Source: Rhizobiaceae bacterium (GTDB taxonomy: Bacteria; Pseudomonadota; Alphaproteobacteria; Rhizobiales; Rhizobiaceae). Taken from it: a DNA stretch of 64,000 nt. The notes beneath the pieces were generated by a model. That model was not told the DNA's origin. It saw nothing but the letters and a program-made list of their open reading frames with translations, and searched no databases. The stretch lies in assembly GCA_019635715.1 (NCBI GenBank), contig JAHBYY010000003.1:1-64000 (forward strand), given 5' to 3'. Each line of letters begins with the position of its first letter. Within the stretch, counting starts at the first letter, position 1. The position numbers and the translations under genes are program-made. Shown here piece by piece: positions 47,923-55,617 of the stretch.

Positions 47923-48053
47923 GAATTCCACTCCTCCTGCGATTTCGGGCGCGAACCTATCACACTCCACCGTGACCAAAAGCCGGGCCAAGACGTTGGA
48001 CAGCGATTTTTCAGCTTGTTACGATGACGTGTTCGACAATGCCCGGGGGGATC

Positions 48054-48863
48054 GTGACTCAGAAGTTCAATGCCATTTTCGGCGTCAAGCCCATCATCGC
48101 GATGGTTCATTTCGGCGCTCTGCCGGGCTCGCCTCTCTATGATGCGAAAGGCGGACTCGACGCGCTGCTCGACGGTATCGTGAAGGATCTCGATGCCCTG
48201 CAGAAGGCGGGCGTCGACGCGGTGATGTTCGGCAACGAGAACGACCGCCCCTACGAGTTCCAGGTCGATGCCGCGTCCACCGCGACCATGGCCTATGTCA
48301 TCGGCCAGGTGCGCCGGCGGATCACCGTGCCGTTCGGCGTCAACGTGCTGTGGGATCCGATGGCGTCGATCGCGCTCGCCGCGGCGACCGGCGCCTCTTT
48401 CGTGCGCGAAATTTTCACCGGAACCTATGCCTCCGACATGGGACCCTGGACGCCGGACGCCGGCAAGGCGATGCGCTACCGCGACCGGCTGCATCGGCAG
48501 GATCTGGCGTTGCTCTACAACGTCTCGGCGGAATTCGCCTATTCGCTCGACCGCCGCCCGGTCGAGGACCGCGCCCGCTCGGCAGTCTTCTCGTCGATCC
48601 CGGATGCGATCCTGGTTTCCGGCCAGATCACCGGCGAGGCGGCCGAGATGGGCGATCTCGAGGCGGTCAAGCGGGCGCTGCCCGGCACGCCGGTGCTCGC
48701 CAATACCGGCGTCAAGCATTCGACCGTGGCCGACGTGCTGAAGGTGGCCGACGGCGTCATCGTAGGCTCCTCGCTGAAGGTCGACGGCAACACCTGGAAT
48801 GCGGTCGATCCCGAGCGGGCAGCCGAATTCATGCGCCTGGCGCGTGCCGCGCGTGGTGGCTGA
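48054..48863 (+). CDS. BtpA/SgcQ family protein
   Basis: A 269-residue TIM-barrel-like protein of the BtpA family. It has IIAMVHFGALPGSPLYDAKG near the start, GVDAVMFGNENDRPYEFQV near 53, PFGVNVLWDP near 90 and a phosphate-binding-like end VLANTGVKHSTVADVLKVADG. In E. coli the relative SgcQ lies in the uncharacterised sgc sugar operon; in cyanobacteria BtpA affects photosystem I. The fold suggests a sugar-phosphate aldolase or epimerase, which is an inference. The GTG at 48054 gives the family start (MTQKFNAIFGVKPII) after GGGGGG; upstream in-frame ATGs at 48024 and 48039 are possible. Confidence 0.8.
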   Translation: MTQKFNAIFGVKPIIAMVHFGALPGSPLYDAKGGLDALLDGIVKDLDALQKAGVDAVMFGNENDRPYEFQVDAASTATMAYVIGQVRRRITVPFGVNVLWDPMASIALAAATGASFVREIFTGTYASDMGPWTPDAGKAMRYRDRLHRQDLALLYNVSAEFAYSLDRRPVEDRARSAVFSSIPDAILVSGQITGEAAEMGDLEAVKRALPGTPVLANTGVKHSTVADVLKVADGVIVGSSLKVDGNTWNAVDPERAAEFMRLARAARGG

Positions 48864-48867
48864 CGCG

Positions 48868-49992
48868 ATGACGGGAGCAGGGGATGCGTTGCGCGAACGC
48901 CTGCGCGTTCTGCTGATCGATCTGATGCTGACGCCGGGGCTGAGCGGTCATGAGGGCCGGGTGCGCAGGCTCCTGATGGCGGAATTGCGGGCGCTCGGCC
49001 TCGAGACCCGCACCGACATGCTGGGCAACCTCATCGCGACGCTCGACGGCGACGCCGGCGCGCCGAGCGTCATGCTGTTCACCCACATGGACCAGCTCGG
49101 CTTCGTCGTGCGCAAGGTCGAGCCCGACGGCTTCATCCGGATCGAACGCCTTGGCGGCGTGCCGGAGCGGGCTCTGGCGTCCCAGCCGGTGACGATCTGC
49201 GTGGGCGAGGGGCGCGACGTGGCCGGCATCATCGCCAACAAGAGCCACCACGCCACCACGCCGGACGAGAAGTACAAGGTCGTCCCCTATATGGACCTCT
49301 ATATCGACGCCGGATTTTCCGATCGCGCCGAGGCGGAAGCCGCGGGCGTGCTGATCGGCACGCCCGTCGTCTACCGGCCCAACGTGATCGAGCTGTCCGA
49401 CATGCGCCTGGCCGGCACCTCCGTGGATGACCGGGCCGGCTGCGCGGTGATCGTGGAGGTGGCGCGCTCGCTGTTCGAGATCGAGGCGCGGCCGACCGTG
49501 CATCTCGTCTTCTCGGTCCAGGAGGAGTTCAACCTGCGCGGCGCCCTGCCGGCGGCCCAGGCGTTGAAGCCGGACATCGCCATCCAGCTCGACCTGCTGC
49601 TCGCCACCGACACGCCCGACATGGGCTATCGCGGCGACGTGCATCTCGGCGGCGGGCCGGCGATGAGCCTCTATTCCTTCCACGGCCGCGGCACGCTGAA
49701 CGGGACGATCCCGCATCCAGCCCTGGTCTCGCATTTCGAGGCGACCAGCCGCTTCCAGGGCATCCACCTGCAGCGCAGCGCCCATACCGGGGCGCTGACC
49801 GACTCGTCCTACGTGCAACTGGTCGAGGGCGGGGTGGCGTCGATCGATCTCGGCTTCCCCATGCGCTATTCGCATTCTTCGCTCGAAGTCTGCGATCTGC
49901 GCGATCTCGAACAGCTCGTCCGGCTGCTGGTAGCCGGCATCGCCGGCATCGACGCCGATTTCAGCCTCAACCGGGACGACTACGTCGGATGA
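48868..49992 (+). CDS. M42-family metallopeptidase/hydrolase (SgcX-like)
   Basis: A 374-residue M42 (FrvX/SgcX-like) di-zinc hydrolase. The expected ligands are visible: His and Asp in MLFTHMDQLGFVV, bridging Asp in SVDDRAGC, Glu-Glu in VQEEFNLRGA, Asp in LDLLLATDTPDMG and a C-terminal His around RSAHTGALTDS. M42 proteins are aminopeptidases or deacylases; several relatives sit in sugar operons where the substrate is unknown, as with SgcX beside SgcQ in E. coli. It starts five bases after the BtpA-type gene, and its stop overlaps the kinase start by four bases. Confidence 0.85.
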   Translation: MTGAGDALRERLRVLLIDLMLTPGLSGHEGRVRRLLMAELRALGLETRTDMLGNLIATLDGDAGAPSVMLFTHMDQLGFVVRKVEPDGFIRIERLGGVPERALASQPVTICVGEGRDVAGIIANKSHHATTPDEKYKVVPYMDLYIDAGFSDRAEAEAAGVLIGTPVVYRPNVIELSDMRLAGTSVDDRAGCAVIVEVARSLFEIEARPTVHLVFSVQEEFNLRGALPAAQALKPDIAIQLDLLLATDTPDMGYRGDVHLGGGPAMSLYSFHGRGTLNGTIPHPALVSHFEATSRFQGIHLQRSAHTGALTDSSYVQLVEGGVASIDLGFPMRYSHSSLEVCDLRDLEQLVRLLVAGIAGIDADFSLNRDDYVG

Positions 49993-51482
49993 GCTACACG
50001 CTCGGCATCGATATCGGGACATTCGAATCGAAAGGCGTCATCGTCGACGCGCATGGCGGCATCGTCGCCACCGCGTCGCGGCCGCACAAGATGCTTGTTC
50101 CCCGGCCAGGCTGGGCCGAGCATCGGCCGAAGCAGGACTGGTGGGGCGATTTCGTCCACATCTGCAAGGCCATGCTGGCCCAATCCGGCATCTCGCCGAA
50201 GGACATCGCCTGCATCGGCACCAGCGCCATCGGCCCGTGCATGCTGCCGGTCGATACGAAGGGCGAGGCGCTGTCCAACGCTGCGCTCTACGGCGTCGAT
50301 GCCCGCGCGTCGGTCGAGATCGAGGAACTCAACGCCGCGATCGGCGCCGGCCGCATCCTCTCGGCCTGCGGCAATGCGCTGACCTCGCAATCGGTCGGAC
50401 CGAAGATCCTGTGGCTCAGGAAGAACCGCCCGGAGATCTTCGCCAAGGCCGCGAAAATCGTCACTTCGACCACCTATCTGGTGCAGAAGCTGACCGGCGA
50501 ATGCGTCATCGACCACTACTCCGCCGCCAATTTCTCGCCGCTCTACGTCATCGGCAAGGGCTGGAGCGACGAGCTCGCACCCGACATCATCGAACTCGAC
50601 CGACTGCCGCGCCTGCTGTGGTCGACCGACATTGCCGGCCATGTCACCGCCAGGGCGGCGCGCGAAACCGGTCTGGCCGAAGGCACGCCGGTGATCTGCG
50701 GGACGATCGACGCCGCCTCCGAGGCGATCAGCGTCGGCGTCACCCGGATCGGCGACATGATGGTCATGTACGGCTCGACGATCTTCACCATCATGCTGTC
50801 GAGCGAACGGATCGAGGATTCGCGCCTGTGGTACGCGCCCTGGCTGTTCCCGGGCGAGCACGCCTCGATGGCAGGGCTGGCGACCAGCGGAACGCTGACC
50901 CACTGGTTCCGCGACCAGTTCGCCAAGGATGTCGACCCGGCCGCGGCGTTCCCGCTGCTGGCGGCCGAGGCGCAGGCATCGCCGCCGGGCGCCAAGGGAC
51001 TGGTCGTCCTGCCATATTTCTCGGGCGAGCGGACGCCCATTCATGATCCGCACGCCAAGGGGACGGTCTTCGGCCTGAACCTCACGCATGGCCGCGGCGA
51101 TCTGTACCGCGCCGTGCTCGAGGGCATCGCCTGCGGAACGGCGCATATCGTCGACACCTATCGCGAGATCGGCGAGCCGCCGAAATCCATCCTGGCGGTG
51201 GGCGGCGGAACCAAGAACGCCGTCTGGGCGCAGGCGACCTCCGACATCGCCGGCATGACGCAGACCGTATGCGGCAAGACGATCGGCGCAAGCTACGGCG
51301 ACGCCTTTCTCGCCGCGCTCGCCATCGGTGATGCGAAGCGCGCCGACATCCGCAGGTGGAATCCGGTCGAGCGGCGGATCAGGCCGAATGCCAGGACAGC
51401 GGCGGTCTATGCGCGTCAGTACGGCGTGTTCAAGGACCTCTACCGGCAGACCCGCGACCTGATGGCGAGGCTCGATGGCTGA
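49989..51482 (+). CDS. FGGY-family carbohydrate kinase
   Basis: A 497-residue sugar kinase of the xylulokinase/ribulokinase superfamily. The ATP/Mg phosphate loop YTLGIDIGTFESKGVIVD opens the protein. GWAEHRPKQDWW, the catalytic Asp region ICGTIDAASEAISVG near residue 235, and the adenosine motif AVGGGTKNAVWAQ near 400 are present. It should phosphorylate a ketose or polyol for the pathway of its neighbours; the exact sugar cannot be read from the sequence. The ATGA overlap with the M42 gene and the 8-base overlap with the SIS gene show tight co-translation. Confidence 0.88.
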   Translation: MSYTLGIDIGTFESKGVIVDAHGGIVATASRPHKMLVPRPGWAEHRPKQDWWGDFVHICKAMLAQSGISPKDIACIGTSAIGPCMLPVDTKGEALSNAALYGVDARASVEIEELNAAIGAGRILSACGNALTSQSVGPKILWLRKNRPEIFAKAAKIVTSTTYLVQKLTGECVIDHYSAANFSPLYVIGKGWSDELAPDIIELDRLPRLLWSTDIAGHVTARAARETGLAEGTPVICGTIDAASEAISVGVTRIGDMMVMYGSTIFTIMLSSERIEDSRLWYAPWLFPGEHASMAGLATSGTLTHWFRDQFAKDVDPAAAFPLLAAEAQASPPGAKGLVVLPYFSGERTPIHDPHAKGTVFGLNLTHGRGDLYRAVLEGIACGTAHIVDTYREIGEPPKSILAVGGGTKNAVWAQATSDIAGMTQTVCGKTIGASYGDAFLAALAIGDAKRADIRRWNPVERRIRPNARTAAVYARQYGVFKDLYRQTRDLMARLDG

Positions 51483-52032
51483 GGACCTTTTCCGCACGGC
51501 GCTCGATGAACTCGACATCGTGCTGCAACGCATCGACCTGGGGCAGGTGGACGACGCCTGCGCGGCGATCGGACGGGCGGGAACCGTCGTCGTCTATGGC
51601 TGCGGCCGCGAGGCGTTGCAGATGAAGGGCTTCGCCATGCGGCTCTTCCACATCGGCGTGCCGGTCGCGGTGGTCGGCGACATGACGGCGCCGGCGCTGG
51701 GCCAGGGAGATCTCTTTCTGGTGACGGCCGGGCCGGGGGAGCTTTCGACGGTCACCGCGCTGATGACGGTCGCCAGGAATGCCGGCGCCCACAATCTGCT
51801 GCTCACCGCCGAGCCGGACAGCAGCGCCGGGCGCCTCGCCGACTCCATGATCCTCGTCCCCGCCCAGACCATGGCGCGCGATCAGGGCGACGCCCGCACC
51901 TCGGTCCTGCCGATGGGCTCGGTCTACGAGGGCGCCCTGTTCATGCTGTTCGAGGTGATGATCCTGAAGCTGAAAGGGCTGCTCGCCGTGTCGCCCGAGG
52001 CCATGCGCGCCCGCCACACCAATATGGAATAG
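51475..52032 (+). CDS. SIS-domain sugar isomerase (HxlB-like)
   Basis: A 185-residue single SIS-domain protein similar in size and layout to 6-phospho-3-hexuloisomerase (HxlB). It has VVVYGCGREALQMKGFAMRLFHIG near residue 37-60, LFLVTAGPGELSTVTALM near 77 and TSVLPMGSVYEGALFMLFEV near 140. SIS domains bind phosphosugars and isomerise ketose and aldose phosphates. Next to an FGGY kinase, it probably acts on the kinase product. It overlaps the kinase gene by eight bases and ends two bases before the creatininase-type gene. Confidence 0.82.
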   Translation: MAEDLFRTALDELDIVLQRIDLGQVDDACAAIGRAGTVVVYGCGREALQMKGFAMRLFHIGVPVAVVGDMTAPALGQGDLFLVTAGPGELSTVTALMTVARNAGAHNLLLTAEPDSSAGRLADSMILVPAQTMARDQGDARTSVLPMGSVYEGALFMLFEVMILKLKGLLAVSPEAMRARHTNME

Positions 52033-52034
52033 CG

Positions 52035-52778
52035 ATGCGCTACGAGTTGATGCTGCCGCACCAGATCCGCGCGGCGATCGAGGCGAACGTGCCGGTCGTG
52101 CTGCCGCTCGGCGTGCTGGAGTACCACGGCGAGCATCTCGGCCTCGGCATGGACACGCTGGCGGTGGTCAGGATGCTCGACCTGGTCGAGAAGGAGCTGC
52201 CGCTCGTCATCCTGCCGCCCTTCTACTATGGCGCGGCGAGCTATGCCGTGGCGGGTCCCGAGGGGAGCGGCTCCGTGCAGGTGGGCGGCAGGGCGCTGGC
52301 ACCCTTCGCCGAGGACCTGTTCTATTCGCTGCTGCGGATCGGCTTTCGCAACATCCACGCGATCATCCACCATCAGACGGAGAACTTCGTCGCCGGCATG
52401 CCGACCGACCTCGCCTTCAAGACCGCCGGCCGGCAGGCGATCTTCCGCTTCCTCGAGAAGGAACACGGGGAAGGCTGGTGGGGCAACGAGGCGTCGGCCA
52501 ATTACTATGCCGAGCACGCCGCCGGCGCCAACCCGTTCAACTGGGTGCAGGTCCACCCGCTGATGTCGCCGGAAATCATCGCGCAGTACCCGTTCGACCA
52601 TGCGGGGCAGGGCGAGACGTCGCTGATGATGGCGCTGTGCCCGGAGGCGGTGGATATGGGAAAGGTCGGCGACAACACCGGCTGGTATACGGCGAGCGCC
52701 AAGGACGCGTCGGCGGAGCTCGGGCAGACCGGGGTCGACCTGATCCTGAAGCGATTGCGGAAGCTTTTCAGTTCGTAG
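52035..52778 (+). CDS. Creatininase-family hydrolase, variant active site
   Basis: A 247-residue creatininase-superfamily protein. The first metal motif LGVLEYHGEHLGLGMD is recognisable, as is the later DHAGQGETSLMM. The usual NGHGGN loop between them is replaced by HHQTEN in IIHHQTENFVAGM. Members hydrolyse cyclic amides or, as in the inositol enzyme IolN, ring C-C bonds of diketo-sugars, so the substrate could be a cyclic sugar-like compound (inference). It is the last gene of the BtpA-M42-kinase-SIS run. Confidence 0.8.
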   Translation: MRYELMLPHQIRAAIEANVPVVLPLGVLEYHGEHLGLGMDTLAVVRMLDLVEKELPLVILPPFYYGAASYAVAGPEGSGSVQVGGRALAPFAEDLFYSLLRIGFRNIHAIIHHQTENFVAGMPTDLAFKTAGRQAIFRFLEKEHGEGWWGNEASANYYAEHAAGANPFNWVQVHPLMSPEIIAQYPFDHAGQGETSLMMALCPEAVDMGKVGDNTGWYTASAKDASAELGQTGVDLILKRLRKLFSS

Positions 52779-52849
52779 CGTTCTTGTTGGCGTTCGGAGC
52801 TTGATATATCCTGGCTGGTGTATCGGGTAGACGAGGGCGGATAGCCTAG

Positions 52850-53095
52850 ATGGCCTTCCATATCAAAAATCCGCAGACGGATGCGCTGGCCAGAAAGGTC
52901 GCAGCTATGCGTGGCGTCGGTCTCACCGAAGCTGTGCATCAGGCGCTGGAGCGCGAATTGGAATGCCAGCAGCCCGGCAAGGATTTGGTTGAGATAGGGC
53001 TGGAGTTCGTGCGCGAACTCCGCAAGCGGGGCGACCCGGAACGCGGCCTTCCTGCGGACAAGGCGTTTCGCGACAGCCTTTACGAGCGCGACTGA
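52850..53095 (+). CDS. vapB: Type II antitoxin, VapB family
   Basis: An 81-residue antitoxin of the Rv0623-like VapB group (MAFHIKNPQTDALARKVAAM, then LTEAVHQALERELE). The N-terminal part is a DNA-binding region and the C-terminal tail (RGLPADKAFRDSLYERD) should bind VapC. A small imperfect inverted repeat (GATATA/TGTATC, 52803-52824) lies upstream and may be its operator. Its stop shares one base with the vapC start (TGATG). The pair is inserted between the two halves of the sugar-catabolic island. Confidence 0.85.
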   Translation: MAFHIKNPQTDALARKVAAMRGVGLTEAVHQALERELECQQPGKDLVEIGLEFVRELRKRGDPERGLPADKAFRDSLYERD

Positions 53096-53490
53096 TGCTG
53101 ATCGACGCTTCTGCGCTGACCGCCATGATGACCGATGAACAGGATGCGGGCGAGCTTCTGGCGCGACTGAAAGCTGCAAACGTCCGGATGACGACGCCCG
53201 TGGCAGTTTGGGAGGCGATCCTCGCTGTGGCGAGGGTCATCAAGCTGACGCCCCAGGATGCGAGCGATGTCGTTCGCCGTTACCTGGAGCTTATGCGGAT
53301 TGAACTCATGCAGGTTTCGCCGGAAGCGACATGGCTCGCCCTCGACGCCTTCGACCGGTATGGCAAGGGACGGCACCCGGCCAGCCTCAACATGGGCGAC
53401 TGTTTCGCCTATGCCTGCGCTCGGCACTATCGCCAGCCGCTGCTCTACAAGGGCGCCGACTTCGCCCGGACGGACATCGAAGCAGCGTGA
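53095..53490 (+). CDS. vapC: Type II toxin VapC (PIN-domain ribonuclease)
   Basis: A 131-residue PIN-domain protein. The acidic cluster that binds Mg2+ is present: Asp4 in MLIDASAL, Glu in VAVWEAIL near 40, Asp in LNMGDCFAYACA near 100 and Asp in YKGADFARTD near 121. VapC toxins cut tRNA or rRNA when freed from VapB. Its stop is 10 bases from the opposing permease gene's stop. Confidence 0.9.
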   Translation: MLIDASALTAMMTDEQDAGELLARLKAANVRMTTPVAVWEAILAVARVIKLTPQDASDVVRRYLELMRIELMQVSPEATWLALDAFDRYGKGRHPASLNMGDCFAYACARHYRQPLLYKGADFARTDIEAA

Positions 53491-53500
53491 ACGATCCGTC

Positions 53501-54418
53501 CTATTTCACAGCGCCGGCCGTCATCCCCTTGATCAGATAGCGTTCCAGCAGCACGCCGATGACGATCAGCGGCACGATCGCCGCGAAGGACAGCGCCGCC
53601 ATCGACCACCAACTGATGCCCTGGCTGCCGGTCTGCGACGCCACCATCACCGGCAGCGTGTTGGCATGCGTCGAGGTCAGCAGCGCCGCGAAGAAATACT
53701 CGTTCCAGGTCAGCACCAGGCTGAGGATGAAGGCCGCCATCATGCCGGGAAGCGCGATCGGCAGGATGATCGCCAGGAAGGCGCCCCAGATCGACAGGCC
53801 GTCGACCAGCGCCGCCTCCTCGAGCTCGGTCGGGATCGAGGCGAACTGGTCGCGCATGATCCAGATGACGATCGGCAGCACGGTCAGCGTGTAGAGCATG
53901 ATCAGGCCGATGCGCGTGTCGAGCAGCGCGAGCTGCTTGTAGAGCACCAGGAACGGCAGGGCGAGGACGACCGGCGGCAGGATCAGTTGCGACAGGAAGA
54001 AGAAGGAGATGTCGGAGTTTCGCATGAAGCCGAAGCGGTAGGAGAACCGCGACAGGCCGTAGGCCGCGAGCGATCCGAGGATCACCGCCAGCGACGAGGA
54101 GACGACCGAGGTGATCGCCGAATTGTAGAAGCGCTTCATGAACTCGTCGCGCACCGTGCTTTCGGCGCCGATGGTCTCCGGCGACAGGCCGAGCGACCGC
54201 CAGCCGAGCCAGGCCGGCGTGTAGTCGATCCAGGGGATCAGTGCGCCCTGCATGACGTTCGGCGCCGTCTTGAAGCTGGTGGTGATCGTCCAGTAGATCG
54301 GGAACAGGCAGACGATCGCCCAGGCGATCAGCAGCAGGTAGATCAGCGTCTTGCCGGCGAACCGGCCGGCACGGAAGGACAGGTCGGCCTCGCCGTCCCT
54401 GAAGATGCGCTCGCTCAT
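53501..54418 (-). CDS. CUT1 sugar ABC transporter permease (MalG/UgpE-like)
   Basis: A 305-residue inner-membrane permease with about six membrane segments. It begins near LLLIAWAIVCLFPIYWTITT and includes NSAITSVVSSSLAVILGSLAA. The EAA loop that contacts the ATPase reads ELEEAALVDGLSIWGAFLAI near 205-225. The ATG at 54418 overlaps the stop of the first permease (ATGA). With its partner permease, the binding protein and the ATPase at 57563 it forms one importer. Confidence 0.92.
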   Translation of the reverse strand: MSERIFRDGEADLSFRAGRFAGKTLIYLLLIAWAIVCLFPIYWTITTSFKTAPNVMQGALIPWIDYTPAWLGWRSLGLSPETIGAESTVRDEFMKRFYNSAITSVVSSSLAVILGSLAAYGLSRFSYRFGFMRNSDISFFFLSQLILPPVVLALPFLVLYKQLALLDTRIGLIMLYTLTVLPIVIWIMRDQFASIPTELEEAALVDGLSIWGAFLAIILPIALPGMMAAFILSLVLTWNEYFFAALLTSTHANTLPVMVASQTGSQGISWWSMAALSFAAIVPLIVIGVLLERYLIKGMTAGAVK

Positions 54419-55512
54419 GTCTGCGGCCTCGTGAAGCGCTCGGCGATCTTCATCAGGACGGTCATCACGATGATGATGATGACCAGGTAGACCATCGCCA
54501 GCAGCGTTCCGTAGCCGACATTCGAGCGGTCCCGATACTCGCGGAAGATGAAGGAGGTGACGGTGTCGGTGGCGCCTCCCGGTCCGCCGGCGGTCAGGTT
54601 GATGACGATGTCGGCGAGCTTCAGCTTGAAGATGATGCGGATCAGCACCGCCGTCACCGACACCGGCAGCATCAGCGGGAAGGTGACCTCCCAGAAGCTG
54701 CGCCACGGGCTCGCGCCGTCGACCCTGGCTGCCTCGGTCAGCTCCTTCGGGATGGCCTGAAGCCCCGCCAGGATCATGATCATCATGAAGGGAATGAAGG
54801 TCCAGGCGTCGAGGATCATGATGGTGAGGCGCGCGATCTCGGGCGATCCGAAGAAGCTCGGGCTGTCCCAGCCGAGCCAGCGGAAGAAGCGCGCGACCGG
54901 ACCGAAGCGCAGTTCGAGCATCGACTTGCCGACCATCCAGCTCACTGCGACGGGCGACAGCATGAGCGGCAGCAGGAAGGCGACGCGGAAGAATTTTCGC
55001 GCCCGGATCTCGGCGTTCAGAAGCAGCGCAAGTCCGAAGGCGATCGCATATTCGACCAGGATCGCCAGGCTGTACCAGACCATGTTCTTCAGCGCGTTCC
55101 AGTAGAACGGATCGCTCCACATCTGGCGGATGTTGTCGAAGCCGTTGAACTGGCGGGTACCGGACAGGTTCCAGTTCGACAGGGCGATGAGGATCGCGAA
55201 CAGCAGCGGGAAGACCGTCAGCGATATGACGAACAGCGCGGCCGGAAGCACGAACAGCGTCCGCTTGCCCTGCTCGCCGCGGATCAGCACCTGGCTCCAG
55301 CAGAGGCAGATCGCCCAGAGAATGTAGGCGTAGAGCGTCGGCCGCCAGGTGGTGAAGCCGAAATCGGCCAGGCCCGACTGCTGGGCGGCCTGCGCGGCCG
55401 CCACCCCGGCGACCACCAGCGCGGCACCCCAGACGATCGCGCGCCCGAAGCGCCTGCGTCCGTCGGAAATGTCGTCCGCCGTGACGACATGAAGGAGATC
55501 ACCTTGGCTCAT
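54415..55512 (-). CDS. CUT1 sugar ABC transporter permease (MalF/UgpA-like)
   Basis: A 365-residue permease. Two extra N-terminal hydrophobic segments (AIVWGAALVVAGVAAAQAA and LYAYILWAICLCWSQVLI) precede the six of the core, a MalF-like extension. The EAA loop reads ELTEAARVDGASPWRSFWEV near 270. It forms the heterodimeric channel with the second permease. The ATG at 55512 is chosen; a GTG two codons upstream (55518) is equally possible, as neither has a strong ribosome binding site. A 13-bp perfect hairpin lies between it and the binding-protein gene. Confidence 0.9.
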   Translation of the reverse strand: MSQGDLLHVVTADDISDGRRRFGRAIVWGAALVVAGVAAAQAAQQSGLADFGFTTWRPTLYAYILWAICLCWSQVLIRGEQGKRTLFVLPAALFVISLTVFPLLFAILIALSNWNLSGTRQFNGFDNIRQMWSDPFYWNALKNMVWYSLAILVEYAIAFGLALLLNAEIRARKFFRVAFLLPLMLSPVAVSWMVGKSMLELRFGPVARFFRWLGWDSPSFFGSPEIARLTIMILDAWTFIPFMMIMILAGLQAIPKELTEAARVDGASPWRSFWEVTFPLMLPVSVTAVLIRIIFKLKLADIVINLTAGGPGGATDTVTSFIFREYRDRSNVGYGTLLAMVYLVIIIIVMTVLMKIAERFTRPQT

Positions 55513-55581
55513 GCTCACACGCTGTCGGACGGTCGGTCGAGGGCTGCCGGGCGAGGGTGGCCTGGTCCGGCATGGAAGAAT

Positions 55582-55611
55582 GCGGGGTGCGCACCGGCGT
55601 GCGCACCCCGC
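55582..55611 (-). promoter_or_regulatory. Perfect stem-loop between binding-protein and permease genes
   Basis: GCGGGGTGCGCAC and its exact reverse complement GTGCGCACCCCGC flank CGGC, giving a 13-bp perfect GC-rich stem with a 4-base loop. It begins six bases past the binding-protein stop on the minus strand and has no T-run. In many sugar ABC operons such a stem protects the binding-protein mRNA from 3' decay and partly limits read-through, giving more binding protein than permease. Confidence 0.7.
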
Positions 55612-55617
55612 CTGTCG

